A stretch of 64,000 nt of DNA from Phalacrocorax aristotelis (GCF_949628215.1 NW_027441387.1:1-64000); one strand, 5' to 3'. Shown: positions 1 to 13,600, counted from the first letter of the stretch. The notes: generated from the letters alone by a model not told the origin. Translations and numbers: made by a program.

Positions 1-159
1 TACACAGAAGTACTAAATGTACAGAATTCTTTAAAAAATCCGTTATACACAATAAATACAGTACAAAATTATTTTATAGTACTATATTTCGTTTCCAACT
101 GTGACAGCGTCCACTGGTACCGGCGGGAGGGGGCTGGGGTCGTCGGGGGGCTCCGGGGG

Positions 160-1030
160 CTCCCCCCCCCCCGTGCCCCCCCCCCCCCAAACGGGGATGA
201 AACCCCCCAGGGAACCAGAGACCCCCCCCCAAAATAAGGTGGGTTAAAAGAGGCGGGGAAAAGGCCCCCCCCCCCCCCCCAGGTGCCACGCAACATCCCA
301 ATGGTCAAACCTGGATTTTTCTCCTCAAAACTGGGGGGGGGGGGGTGGGAGAAACCGTCCCCCCCCCCCCGCGGCGGTGCCGAACGGCCCTTTTTGGGTG
401 GAAAGGGGGAAAAAGTGGGGTTTTTGCGAAAGGGCTGCGTCGCGCGGAGGGAGGAGGAAACGACCCCGGTCCTTCCCGCTTTTTTTTTTTTTTAAAAAAG
501 GAGACATTAAATGAAAAAACCCGAACGATTGAATATACATTTTTATCGAGAGAGATGTAAATATAAAAAACGCCAAATATTTGAGCCTGGGAATCGTCCC
601 TTATTGCTGCCCCGCCCCCGCGCCGGGGGAGGGGGGCTCCGGCCGCCCGGCGGCACCGGGAAAAAACGTCAAATCACCTTAAAATTCAAAAAAAAAAAAA
701 AAAACCACCCCAAAAAACCTCCAAAAAACCCCAAAAACCCACCCCAAAAATTTCAGGTCGCGTTGGGTTCGCTCAGCCCCCCAGCGCATGGGGGGGCGGC
801 GAGGGGGGGAGCGCTAAGGGGGGGGGGGATGCCCGGCGCTGAGACCCCCCCCCCCCCCGCGGAGCCCCCTCCCCGCCGGCGGATGCGCTAAGTAAGGCCT
901 TGTTCCGGGGGTGGGGTTTTTTTTGGGTGAAAAAAGAGGGGAAATGGGGAGCGGGGAAGCGCGAGGGGCGTCGCCAAAGCCCAGCCGCCCCGTCTGGGGG
1001 TGAGGCGGGGGGGGGGGGGCTTTTTCCAAG
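160..1030. repeat. G/C homopolymer-rich low-complexity tract
   Basis: Many runs of 8 to 16 consecutive C or G, together with A and T runs (for example near 165-190, 263-280, 337-371, 481-493, 845-860 and 1007-1018). It is low complexity, likely to form G-quadruplexes on one strand or the other, and prone to sequencing length errors. Confidence 0.7.
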
Positions 1031-1653
1031 AGAAGGGGATAAATAAAAAACACTGGGAATTCTTGGAGTTTTGGGGTTAAAAAGGGGGATTTGGGGGGGG
1101 GGTGGTTAAAAAGCGGCAGGTTTTTGGGGATTAAAAAGCGGGATTTGGGTGGCGGAGGCCGGGCGTCGGTGAGTCAGCGGGGAGGGAGGCCGAGCTCGCC
1201 GCCCACCCCCAGGCTTGGGGTGAAAAAAGCAGATTTATGGTTCCTTTTTTTTGAGGGGGGGAATAAAAAAATCAAAAAGGGGAAAAAAAAAACCAACCCC
1301 AAAACACCCCAAAATCACCCCAAAGGAGCAAAACCGCAGCCCGGGGCGGCTCCCCTGGCTCCCCTCCAGCCCCGTCCCGGCGCGACTCCGGCTTCGCCTC
1401 TTTTCCCGCCCCCCGCCAAGTTTTTCCACTGTTAAAAATAATAATAATTAAAAAAGAAAATATTTTTAAAAAAAAACCCCAAAAATTAAAATCCCGGCGG
1501 GGCAACGGCCGCGAGAACTTCGGTTTTGGGGTTATTTTGCTGCGGGTTTTGGAGGAGGGGAAGGACGTTTTCTGTTTCCAGGGGCGATCCCGCCCTGCCG
1601 CGGCGGCGTGAGGCTCCCTCGCGGGGGGGGGAATCGCTTCAACAGAAACGGGG

Positions 1654-1703
1654 AAATAATAATAATAATAATAATAATTATAATAATAATAATTAGAATA
1701 ATA
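1654..1703. repeat. AAT trinucleotide microsatellite
   Basis: A run of AAT/TAA units with one interruption, in otherwise GC-rich DNA just beside the G-rich minisatellite. Confidence 0.85.
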
Positions 1704-2191
1704 TTGCGGCTAAAAACGGAAGGCGGCGGCCGACGCTGGGATCCCGCTCGTCGCCCCGAGGGTCCCTGCTCCCACCCTCGCCCCGCCCCGGGGGTCTCTG
1801 CCCTTCGCCCCGACCCGGAGCCGCGGCGATTTGGGGACAAAACGCCCTTTTCGCGGGTTCTGCGGCGCGCGGGGGGTCGCCCCCGGCCGCAGACAGGCGC
1901 GCCCCTTCCCCCCCCCCCCCCCCCCGCCCCCCGTAGGTACCCCCGGATCCACCCGCGGGGAGGCGGGAGGGCGGCGCGCGACGCCCGGGCCCCTCCCGGC
2001 CGCCGCCAGGGACAAAACGGGAACCGGGAGCGGGAGGAAGAGGAAAAACCAAACCCGGGATGGCGCAAAAACGGGGGGGGGAAGCGGGAAAGGAGCCGGA
2101 GGCGGAGCGGGAAGGGAGGCGGCCGCGGCCTAAAGCCTGCCCGCGGGGACGGGCGCGATGGCGGCCCGGGGGCGCCCGCGGGACTCGGGGG

Positions 2192-3845
2192 CGACGGGGA
2201 CGGGGCGAGGAAGAGGCGGGGGGCGACGGGGACGGGGCGAGGAAGGGGCGGGGGGCGACGGGGACGGGGCGAGGAAGGGGCGGGGGGTGACGGGGAAAAG
2301 GCGAGGAAGAGGCGGGGGGTGACGGGGACGGGGCGAGGAAGGGGCGGGGGGCGACGGGGACGGGGCGAGGAAGGGGCGGGGGGTGACGGGGACGGGGCGA
2401 GGAAGAGGCGGGGGGTGACAGGGAAAAGGCGAGGAAGAGGCGGGGGGTGACGGGGACGGGGCGAGGAAGAGGCGGGGGGTGACAGGGAAAAGGCGAGGAA
2501 GAGGCGGGGGGTGACGGGGATGGGGCGAGGAAGGGGCGGGGGGTGACGGGGACAGGGCGAGGAAGGGGCGGGGGGTGACGGGGACAGGGCGAGGAAGGGG
2601 CGGGGGGTGACAGGGAAAAGGCGAGGAAGGGGCAGGGGGTTAGGGTGACGGGGCGAGGAAGAGGCGGGGGGCAACGGGGACGGGGCGAGGAAGAGGCGGG
2701 GGGTGACAGGGAAAAGGCGAGGAAGAGGCGGGGGGTGACGGGGATGGGGCGAGGAAGAGGCGGGGTGTGATGGGGACGGGGCGAGGAAGGGGCGGGGGGC
2801 AACGGGGACGGGGCGAGGAAGAGGCGGGGGGTGACGGGGACGGGGCGAGGAAGAGGCGGGGGGCGACGGGGACGGGGCGAGGAAGAGGCGGGGGGTGACG
2901 GGGACGGGGCGAGGAAGAGGCGGGGGGTGACAGGGAAAAGGCGAGGAAGAGGCGGGGGGTGACAGGGAAAAGGCGAGGAAGAGGCGGGGGGTGACGGGGA
3001 CGGGGCAAGGAAGAGGCGGGGGGTGACGGGGACGGGGCGAGGAAGAGGCGGGGGGCGACGGGGACGGGGTGAGGAAGAGGCGGGGGGTGACAGGGAAAAG
3101 GCGAGGAAGAGGCGGGGGGTGACGGGGACGGGGCGAGGAAGAGGCGGGGGGTGACGGGGACGGGGCGAGGAAGAGGCGGGGGGCGACGGGGACGGGGTGA
3201 GGAAGAGGCGGGGGGTGACAGGGAAAAGGCGAGGAAGAGGCGGGGGGTGACAGGGAAAAGGCGAGGAAGAGGCGGGGGGTGACGGGGATGGGGCGAGGAA
3301 GAGGCGGGGGGTGATGGGGACGGGGCGAGGAAGGGGCGGGGGGCAACGGGGACGGGGCGAGGAAGAGGCGGGGGGTGACGGGGACGGGGCGAGGAAGAGG
3401 CGGGGGGCGACGGGGACGGGGCGAGGAAGAGGCGGGGGGTGACAGGGAAAAGGCGAGGAAGAGGCGGGGGGTGACGGGGATGGGGCGAGGAAGAGGCGGG
3501 GGGTGACAGGGAAAAGGCGAGGAAGAGGCGGGGGGTGACAGGGAAAAGGCGAGGAAGAGGCGGGGGGTGACGGGGACGGGGCGAGGAAGAGGCGGGGGGT
3601 GACGGGGACGGGGCGAGGAAGAGGCGGGGGGCGACGGGGACGGGGTGAGGAAGAGGCGGGGGGTGACAGGGAAAAGGCGAGGAAGAGGCGGGGGGTGACA
3701 GGGAAAAGGCGAGGAAGAGGCGGGGGGTTAGGGTGACGGGGCGAGGAAGAGGCGGGGGGCGACAGGGAAAAGGCGAGGAAGAGGCGGGGGGTTAGGGGGA
3801 CGGGGCGAGGAAGAGGCGGGGGGTGACGGGGACGGGGCGAGGGGG
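2192..3845. repeat. 32-bp G-rich minisatellite, about 51 copies
   Basis: Head-to-tail units of about 32 bp sharing the core GCGAGGAAGAGGCGGGGGG. Two main unit types alternate irregularly: one starts GACGGGGACGGGG, the other GACAGGGAAAAGG. Smaller variants have GGGGCGGG instead of GAGGCGGG, or GATGGGGAC. Because 32 is not a multiple of three and the unit lacks stops, all frames stay open over long distances and give spurious proline- or glycine-rich ORFs. The G-rich strand is the plus strand. Copy number is an estimate from length. Confidence 0.93.
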
Positions 3846-4609
3846 TGCCAGGGGGTGCCGTGGGTGCCAGGGACGAGGCGAGGCAGAGCCTGGGGGTGCC
3901 GGGACAAGGCAAGGCAGACCCCCCGCTCCCCGGCTGGACGCTTCCCTCCCCTCCCGCCAGCTCCCCCTCCTCCGCCGGCCCCGGAGGAGCTGCTTCTCCT
4001 CCTCCAGGCGTAAAACTCACTGTAAACGTTTGCTTTTCCTCCCAGCGATTAGTGTTTGCGTTTCCTTCTCTTTTCGTTTGCGTTTCCTGGTTTTTTTCCC
4101 CCCTTGGCTGAGCAGCGAGAGGGTCCACAAGCCTGCGCGGCGCCTGAAATCACTTAAAGGAAGGATAAATCTTTGCCCCCGGGGCGACGCCTGCGGGGGT
4201 CCGCGCCGGCCTCCCGCCGGTTGAGGCTCGCGAGGGGCTCGGGGAAGGTGGGGGGAAGAGAGAATAGACCGATCCGATATGAATATTAGCGATTTGTTAC
4301 AGAATCTAAATTACACAGGCGACAACACCCCACGGGCCCCGCCGTCCGCCCCCGGCCGCGCGGATCGTGAACCCGGCCTCCGCTCGCGCTTTACAACAGC
4401 CCCGAACCCCCCCCTTTTCTCTATAAACACCGGGGCGAAGCGCCCCCGGGACGCCCCCCACCCCTGCTCCTCCCGGCCCAGGCCCGGCCCGTCGGGTCTC
4501 TGGGAGGCGGCACCGCCGCGGGGCTCGACCGCGTCCAACCAGCAAGAGCTTCGTCGTCGTCCTCCTCCTCCTCGCTCAGCGTCCCGCTGCCGCTGCGCCG
4601 GGGTCGCTG

Positions 4610-7600
4610 TTATCTGTTCAACGTCCTCGCTCCAAGGCCGCCGTTGTGATTAGGGGCAAGGTAGGCGTCCGTACGGTGGACGGGCGAGGAGAAGGGGGAG
4701 GAGGAGGAGTTGTAGGAGGAGGAAGGCGTCCGGACGTTCGGGGCCCCGGTCTGAGGTTGCTGCAGGTTGAGGATGCTGTCGATGGCGCTCTGTAGGTGCT
4801 CGTTGAGCGAGTCGTCCTGGGGGCTGTCGCTGGAGAAGCTGGCGTTGTCCACCTCGAAGGACTCCGACTTCCGACGCTTGGCCGGCGGCAGCGGCACCTC
4901 CCAGGTCAGTTCCGAGCCCGAGCCCTGGTCCGGAGGCTCTGGTTTTATCATCCCGCGGTAAAACTCGTCCTCCACTTCCGCAAGCTCCTTCATAAGGCCA
5001 CCGGTGGCATCGTCGGCCTTCGGCGGGGCCGCGCTGTCCTGCAGGACGAGGGAGCGGGCGTCGCTCCTGTTGAAGAACGGGAGCTTGGAGCTCTCCTCCG
5101 GCCGGCCCTTCTCCGCCACCGCCGCCGCCGCCGAGGGGCTGTCGCGGCTCTTGTGGGAGGTGATCACGCTCCTGGAGCCATCCTCCTGCTTGATGACGAG
5201 GGCGCCGGGGAGCTTGTCGCCCTTCGGGGCGCTCCCCTTGGGGCAGGCGTCGGCCGGCTTCTCGGCCACGAAAGCGTCCACGTTCTCGCGGTAGGTCTTG
5301 CGAAGGGGGAGCCGGCAGTAGGTCACGATGGGTTTCTTCTCGGCGGGAGCCGAGGCGACGTGCTCGACGGTGCCGTTCATCTGCCCGGCGGCGGCGGCGG
5401 CGGCGCCGTGCGGGTCGGGCCCTTTGATGACTCGGCAGACGGGGGGCGGCTGGTGCACGGGGTCCAGGGCGGTGTTGTGGACCACTTTGCTGAGCCCGGC
5501 CTCCTGCTTGATCTTCAGCTTGAGGCCGATGCGGCTGCGCGCCTCGTAGGTTTTGATGGGGGGCTTGCTCCGGGAGGGCAAGGCGTCCTCGTCCCCGTCC
5601 AGGGAGGGGGAAGCCTTGGCCCAGGTGACCGACGGGGAGCCCCCGCTGTGCTTGATCACCAGCTTGGTGGGGTGCAGCGGGGGGGCCGCCTGCGCGGGGG
5701 GGGCCTTCAGGCTCTCGGGGGCCGGCGCCGCGCTGGACACGGAGGCCGGGGCCGCCGAGGAGAGGCTCTGCGAGCGGGAGGATGAGACGTACTCGTCTGG
5801 AAGGGAAACAGGGCGTTAGCGCGGGCACGGAACGCTCCCCGTCTTACCTTTCTCTTTAAAATGTTTTTTAAAATTAAAATAAAAATTATAACACTAACAT
5901 TATTGCGAAACACACGTTTTGCGAACGTTTTCCCCCCCTCTCGGCCCCTCTTCCCTCCGCTTCCTACCGAGTTCGTCCCCCGTCGCCGTGCCCGGGAACG
6001 GCGGCGGCAACTTAACGCAAACCCCCCCTTGCAAAGACCCTCCGGGAGCGGCCGGGGACGAGGAGCGATTTGCCGGGAGCCCGAAGGCCGCCGGCGCTTC
6101 GCCCTGAGCGAGGCCGCGCCCACCGAGATCCTGACCGTAGGGGAAGAGCGCCGACGGCGGCAGGTAACGCGCGCTCTCGATTTTAACAGGTTTTCCCCCA
6201 AATGCCCGCGGAGCGCGGTGGAGCGGGCCGACTCCGCCCCGCGCCGGGGCCCCCGCGGAGGAGGGACGCGCCGAAACCCAAGCGCGGGGCCGCAAGAGGC
6301 GGACAAGCAGCGGAAATAATTCGCCTCCCACCTGGTTTCTCCTTTGCCAGCTGCTTGTCGAGCGCTAACATGGTCTTTTCTTCCTGGATGAACATGCGGT
6401 CGATCATCACCATCTCGGCAGAAGGACTGACTCTCTGCGGACGAGGAGCGGAAAGGAGGAGGGAGAGGAGAGGAGAGGGGCGGGGAGGAAGAGCGGCTGC
6501 CGTCACACGTCACCCCCGCAAGGCGGCCTCTTATTCTTCCAGATCTTTCCCGTCCCCGTTCGCAAAGAGCGCCGAGGGCTCGACGCGGGGCCGCGAGGCG
6601 GATCGGCGGCCGGGAGGGGAGAGCTCTGCCGGGTCGGCGGCCGTCCCGGGGCCGAGGCCACCGCGGCGGCGAGGCCGAGGCAGCGAACCCGGGAGGCCGC
6701 GGACGGACGCGAGCGGCCCGCGTGGCTCGGGGCGGAGGGGGGCAGGACGCGGGGCTCACCCGAGACTCCTCCAAGAGCAGCAGGCGGTACTTGTTCAACA
6801 TCGCTTGCGTGCGCTTCAGCAGTTGGGTGGATACCACTTCGAACTCCTCGTCCACTGCGAGGAAGAGGAGGATGGGGGGGAAAAGAGGGTTTGTGTCACA
6901 AGGCGAAGGCGGAGACGGGGTCAGCAGCTCTTTGTTATGAACTTTTTCAGCGGGCTCACCTGGGGGAGGCCCCGAAAAGGGGGGGGCCAGCCTCGTTTTT
7001 GATCGCTGGGATTGTTAAGAAGCCGCTAAGCTCCGTTTTTAACCATTTCTCAGAATATAGGGAGGCTGTGCCAAAGCTTTGACGCGGCTTTGAGCTACTC
7101 CAGGTCAGAAACCCTGGAGAACTGCAGCTACGTTCTCTTGGGGGTCTGTGTTTTTTCTAGAGCGAGGGCGTAGGTCGCTTCCAAACTTTTTTTAGTATGA
7201 AAACCCCGCTTTCTTTTTCTTTTTTAAAAGCTCCAGCCGCTGCCCGGCCGTCGCGGCCCGCGGAGGACTCACCCTTCCTGTAGTCCTGGGCAGAGGGCAG
7301 CATCCCCTGGTAGACGTGGTAGGGCAGGAGCCGCTGCAAGGCGTCGTCGAAGGAGCGGAACGACGTCTTGTAGTCGGGATGCAGCACCGCGCCCTGGTGT
7401 TTGTGCAGCTGCTCCAGGAAACTGGGCGGAAGGAGAAGAGCAAGGGGGGGAGGGAAACATCGCTGGGAGGGGGCGGCTTTGACGGGCAAAACGCCCCGGC
7501 CGCGGCAACGAGCAGAGCCGCAGCGGCGAGAGGAGCTCGGGGGGTTTTAGCTCAGCGACCACCCCCCCCCGCCCCCCCAATGCGCTCACCAGGCTTCCTT

Positions 7601-10600
7601 GCTGGGCTGTAGTGTCGGGGCTTTCTTCAGAGCGAGCTTGCCGTCGTACTGGCGAGAGAAGGACGGACGTGGGCGAGGGGACGGACGGACGCGGGCAAGG
7701 GGAGGACGGACGCGGGCGAGGGGAGGACAGACGCGGGCGAGGGGAGGACGGACGCGGGCGAGGGGAGGACAGACGCGGGCGAGGGGAGGACGGACGCGGG
7801 CGAGGGGACGGGAGCGGAACCGCGGGTGCAACGGCTCCGGGAAGGAAAAGGCACCGCAGGGTGAGGGGAGGGGGGGAAGGGAGCGAAGCGCCGATTCCCG
7901 CGGGATTCAGGTACGGGGGGAGGCTCCCGCTCGCTTTCCCCAACAGCTCCCGGTGCTTTGGTGGGCTTTGAGTGACATATAACCTATAGATCGGCACGTA
8001 TGTACCAAACGTGCCCATGCATGAACGGGCCAGGCACGTACGTACCGAATGTGCCCATGTATGAACGCGCCAGTGGCACGTATGTACCAAATATGCCCAT
8101 ATATGAACACGCCAGGTACGTACGTACCAAATGTGCCCATATATGAACACGCCAGCGGCACGTGTGTACCAAATCTGCCCATATATGAACACGCCAGGTA
8201 CGTACGTACCAAATGTGCCCACGTATGAACACGCCAGTGGCACGTATGTACCAAATATGCCCATATATGGACACACCAGCGGCACGTATGTACCAAATAT
8301 GCCCATATATGAACACGCCAGGTACGTACGTACCAAATGTGCCCACGTATGAACACGCCAGGAGCACGTATGTACCAAATGTGCCCATATATGGACATGC
8401 CAGGAGCACGTATGTACCAAATGTGCCCATATATGGACACACCAGCGGCACGTATGTACCAAATGTGCCCATATATGAACACGCCAGGTACGTACGTACC
8501 AAATGTGCCCATATATGAACACGCCAGTGGCACGTATGTACCAAATATGCCCATATATGAACACGCCAGGTACGTACGTACCAAATGTGCCCACGTATGA
8601 ACACGCCAGTGGCACGTATGTACCAAATATGCCCATATATGAACATGCCAGGTACGTACGTACCAAATGTGCCCACGTATGAACATGCCAGCAGCACGTA
8701 TGTACCAAATATGCCCATATATGAACACGCCAGGTACGTACGTACCAAATGTGCCCACGTATGAACACGCCAGTGGCACGTATGTACCAAATATGCCCAT
8801 ATATGAACATGCCAGGTACGTACGTACCAAATGTGCCCACGTATGAACATGCCAGCAGCACGTATGTACCAAATATGCCCATATATGAACACGCCAGGTA
8901 CGTACGTACCAAATGTGCCCACGTATGAACACGCCAGTGGCACGTATGTACCAAATATGCCCATATATGAACACGCCAGGTACGTACGTACCAAATGTGC
9001 CCACGTATGAACACGCCAGTGGCACGTATGTACCAAATATGCCCATATATGAACACGCCAGGTACGTACGTACCAAATGTGCCCACGTATGAACACACCA
9101 GCGGCACATATGTACCAAATGTGCCCATATATGAACGCGCCAGGTACGTACGTACCGAATGTGCCCACGTATGAACACGCCAGCGGCACGTATGTACCAA
9201 ATATGCCCATATATGAACATGCCAGGTATGTACGTACCGAATGTGCCCATATATGAACATGCCAGCGGCACGTATGTACCAAATATGCGCATGTATGAAC
9301 ACGCCAGGTACGTGCAAATACATAAATTCGGCGTGACTTATGTATTTGGGCACCCGCGGGGGGTGGGGCGCGGAGCCCCGAGCTCACCAGCTGCTGGCCT
9401 TGCACGGGGACCGAGGGCACGAGCTGCGACAATCCTTTCCCCACGACCTGGATCTGCAAGGGACCCTTCCCGAGGCTCAGGCCCGAGACGGAACTGATCA
9501 CGCCGGGCTTTGCCTGCGCAAGGGGCGAGAGGAAATCGCTGCCGTTAGAATCCCGGAGCCCTTTCGGCACGCAGCGACTGCCGAAAGGACGCGGTGAGAA
9601 ACCGCCCGCCGAGGCGACCAGCTCGCGGGCGGCCTCTTCGCTGCCCAGGTGCAAATGCCCGAGCGTGAGAAGCAGTTTTGCATAAAAATAGGAGTTATTC
9701 TCATCTGTACTTCCAGAAATCGACGCTGAGGGTCGCGACATCCCGTTAAATCGTCGCTGAGTAAGCGGTTCTCTTGAGGAGGAGGAAGAAAGCAGCCCCC
9801 GTCCCCGGGGGTTTCATTACAGGGGGGACTATGACCCCCGAGGTCCCTTCCAACCTGGGACTAATATTGGTGGGAACGGGTAATTTTGTGCCATCTTTAG
9901 AGGTTCACAGCACTTTAAAACCAAGGGGAAAAAGGGGTTTCTAGAAACAAATTCTTCCTTCTCAACACAACGGAGGGAAATGCCGAGGGATCTCGCTGCT
10001 CTCGAGGCGGAAAACTTTGGAATAGAATGGAAAACAGTGAAAAAACACCCCCCGCGTCCTCACCTGAACCGGCTGCTGGATGGCGAGAGGCGTCCCCGAC
10101 TTCCCCGGGGCTGCGGCCGCCTTCCCGGCGGAAACCGGCGCGGAAACACCGGAGAAGGTTTTACTCTCCGCGGGAACCGGGGTGGTAATGCCTAGCAAAA
10201 GGGAGACGAGGCGGGGAGGGTTTCACGTTTAAGTTCAAGCCCGGGTAACAAATCACGTTGTCCTGGATTCCCCCCGGCACGTTTCACCCCGAAGGCCCAG
10301 GGTTTATCAAAATAAACCGATGCCCTCCCGTGGTTTCCCCCCCCCCGCCCCAGAGCCAGCGGGACGAACCTGCGGTGGAAGGCGGGAGGGCGGCGGGCGC
10401 GTGGCCGTGCGCGGGGGCCGCCGCGGTCGTCGCCGTCGCCGCCTGCCCCTGGCCGCTCACCAGGACGGAGGAGGACGGGCTGTTGAACTGGCTGAGCGCA
10501 GGGGAAGCCTGGCTGGTGGGAGGCGGCTGCTTCGTTTGCAGGATGATCCCTTGGGGCACCTGCACGGGAGGGAAAGAAAACAAAACAAAAAAAAAAAAAA

Positions 10601-13600
10601 AAAAAAAAACCAAAAAAAAACCAAAAAAACAAACCCCCAAACCCCAGAAGTTGAAAATGTGACCTAAACCTGTTGTTTTTTATCCCGTCCCCCCTCCCCC
10701 GAGTACCGTCGGCTCAGCACGAACGCGTGAGGAGGGAAGGGAGCCGTCGCGTGCGGCCCCCGCTGTCCCCCCTCGCTCAGCACCGGGAGACGGACGCGAG
10801 AGAAGCGGAAAAAAGAGGCGCCTGCCGAGCTCGCCCGGGGTCTAAACCGGGCCCCGCGCGCTCGAAAACGGCAAAGCGCGTCCTTACGAGGAGAGTTTGC
10901 TCTAAGTTCAATCAACGCAAGCTCAAGCGTTGCCCTTTTCACCCCCTTTCCCACCTCCTCGGTGATAATAAAGTAAATAACTGCAGGTTTTCAGAAGCCT
11001 GGTTTTTTCGGGGTGGAAGCCCCTGCCCGCCCCCCTCCCGCCCCTCGGCGAAGCACCGTTGCCGAGGGCTGGCCCCGGTCCCCGAGCACCCCCCTGCGAA
11101 CGCCTCCGCACCCCGCCAGAGCCGGCCCGAACACCCGCAACCCCTCTGGCCCCCTCCCCAAATCGCAAAGGGCGACGGGTCGCGGGGGACGCTCGCCGCG
11201 GGAGAACGGGGGCGCGCTTTCATCCCCCGCCGTCGCCGAGGCCTTCTCCGGCCGTTTCCGACGCGCTGCGCCAACGGCGTCCGCGGAAGACGCCCTCCCC
11301 CACCAGCGCCATCCGTTAAGGGACGCGCGCGCGTCCCCGCGGTGCAGCCGGACGTGACCCGCGGCGCAAACCCGCTCGGACCCCCCCCAAAAACCGCCCC
11401 CGTGAAGCACCACGGGGAAGCGGCGCCCGGTTCGGCTCCACGGCAGAAGCCGCCAGGACCTGCCTGGGAGGAATCGGGGGGTGTCTGAGGGGGGGGTGTT
11501 TAAATTTGCTTCCGATTTTGCCTTTAATCCCTTGGCTCCCCGACGGTGGGAGGCCCGCGGCCGCGCTTCGCCACGCTACCTCCCTCCTGAGCTACGCCCG
11601 GCGTGAGACCCTCGACGGCACTTATTTACCTGCTGGAACCTGTCCAGTATTTGCTTCTGCTGAGGAGCGGGGCTGGGGATGGCCGGGAGGGTTTGGAATT
11701 GGCTCGGGACCATCGGAAAGCTCCTCTGCTGCTCCGCGGTTAGGTGGAGAGCGTGGGTGGGAGTGGGAGGTTTGATCTGACCCTGCGATGGAAACTGCAG
11801 CTGGAAGTGGGGGGAGTGGGCGTGCTGGACCTCCGCCGGCGCCGGGAGCTGGACCTGGAGCTGCGCCGGGGCGGCTTCCGCCTGCGCCGGCTGGAAGGGC
11901 GGCTGGGGCTGGGAGGGTGGGCGCAGGGGGTGCTGCCCCCCGCCCAAGGGGGAGGAGGCCAGCTGGTTCTGGATGACGTACAGGCCGGGCACGGGCGCCT
12001 GCGGGGTGCAGGAGCGGGAGAGCGGCTCCGAGGGGGGCCGGGAGAGCGTCTGCGGCTGGGAAGGGGGGCGCGAGTGGGGCCGCGAGGGGGGCCGGGAGAG
12101 GGGCTGGGGCTGGGAGGGGGGCCGGGAGGGGTGGGGGGACTGCATTTGGGAGAGGTGGGCGGCCGGGAGCTGCGGGCTCTCCCCCAGGGGAGGATGAGGT
12201 AGCGAAGGGGACGGGGAGGCTCCAGGGAGCTTCTGCTGCCCTGCAGGTAACTGAAACAGAGAAGGAAAGAGGAAGAAGTTAGTCGAAGCTCAGGAAGGAA
12301 TTTTGCCCTCGAAGAAGCCGACGGGCTCCTCGGCTCCGTCGGAGTCGACGGGCGAACGCTGCGGGCAAGCGCAGGCCGCTCTGAAAGCGGCTTCGCCAGC
12401 GGCTCGCGGAGCGTCTCTGCCTCCTGCAGCCCCCGGACAACGAGCCCCTGCTCTCGGCCGGTCTCCCTAAGCCCCCGCCCGGGGAACGCTGCTGGGGCAG
12501 CCCCCGTCCCTCCTGGGGACACGGCCCAGGCACACGGCCCCGACCCTGCCCCCACTGGCGCTTTTAGAAGCATTTTTAGGGGCGGGATAAGGTAAAACTG
12601 CCGGAGGGCGTCCACCCCGGCTTCGCTCGGGCTCCCGAACACAGCTCCACGCCGCGGCCCCGCCAGCTGAGGCAGGGACCCCCGCGTCGGGGTGCCCGGC
12701 CCATCCAGCCTCCCTGTGAGACCAGGGAAGATGCGTTTTCTACTTTTCTTCCCCAAAAAACCCCCTCACAGCTGCCCGCAGGACTAGCCGGGGCGACGCT
12801 GGGACACATCCCTGCCCTCCTTTCTTCCTGCAAATCCGAGGCTGCCGCTCCCCTGGGGAAGGGGGCTCGTGGCTGCCGGCTCCCGCCGGCCGGGGGTGAC
12901 CGAGGACGCCCTATCTGGCACCCCGCTGCTGAGATTTCTGGGGAGAGACTCGCTGCGGGGGCTGCGCTCTCCCCGCACCTCAAAATACCCCCTTCTCCTT
13001 AATTCTGTGCTTCGTAACTACCGATTGCTATGGGAAGATAAAGAATTGGGGGGAAAAAAGGTAATAAAGCCTCCGGCAGGGACAAAACGGCCCCAGACAG
13101 CGAGCATGAAGGGAGAGGAGAAGAAAAAGCAACGCAGGGCGGCAGCAGCTTTCAGGGTTAGTGAGGACCTGCAGGCAAGCGAGCAGGAGCAGCCGGAGCT
13201 CGGAGGGGGGACGGACGGAGGGCAGGACGGACGGCGGGGGTGGCTGGAGGAGGAGGAGGAGGAGGGACGACTCCCGCAGCCCTCCCTCCCCCGATTTCGG
13301 CCGCGGCTCGCCCGTCCCCCGCACCCGGGGCTGCGAGTTGCGGTTTTCGGGTGCAGGGGCTGAAACCAGCCCCCGGCCCTGCGAAGGGCCGTCCCGGCAG
13401 CAGCTCGCCTCCACCGAGCCGTAAAGTACCTGATTCCACCTAATTCTGGGGGCCAAGCTGGCGGGAGCAGGAGGGAGCAGGAGGGAGCACCGTGCCGTGC
13501 GCGGAGCCCTTCTCTCCTCTCCTTCCCGCCGCTTTGCTTCGGCAGCGAAACCGCAGCCTTGGCTCCGTCCTGGTCCGGCTTAGGAAAGCCGGACCTAGGG

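Larger units (their letters stand above)
1..4609 (-). other. BICRA: Flank downstream of the BICRA stop, probable 3' UTR
   Basis: No gene is visible here. The stretch follows the BICRA stop codon on the minus strand. Its far end (about 1-100 and 500-600) turns AT-rich in a way typical of a 3' UTR, between blocks of G and C homopolymers. I found no minus-strand AATAAA or ATTAAA, so the cleavage site may lie outside the window or use a variant signal. Long open frames crossing 1532-4128 are products of the minisatellite and not genes. Assignment to the BICRA 3' UTR is inference from position. Confidence 0.4.

Noticed and set aside
1532-4128. Two long overlapping minus-strand ORFs (604 and 811 codons), rich in Pro/Ser/Leu
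   Set aside because: They exist because the 32-bp repeat lacks stops in these frames; overlapping frames are equally open, and none resembles a protein family.
7984-9320. CRISPR-like array (palindromic repeats at regular spacing)
   Set aside because: The 'spacers' are themselves repeats and the context is a vertebrate intron; it is a dimeric minisatellite.
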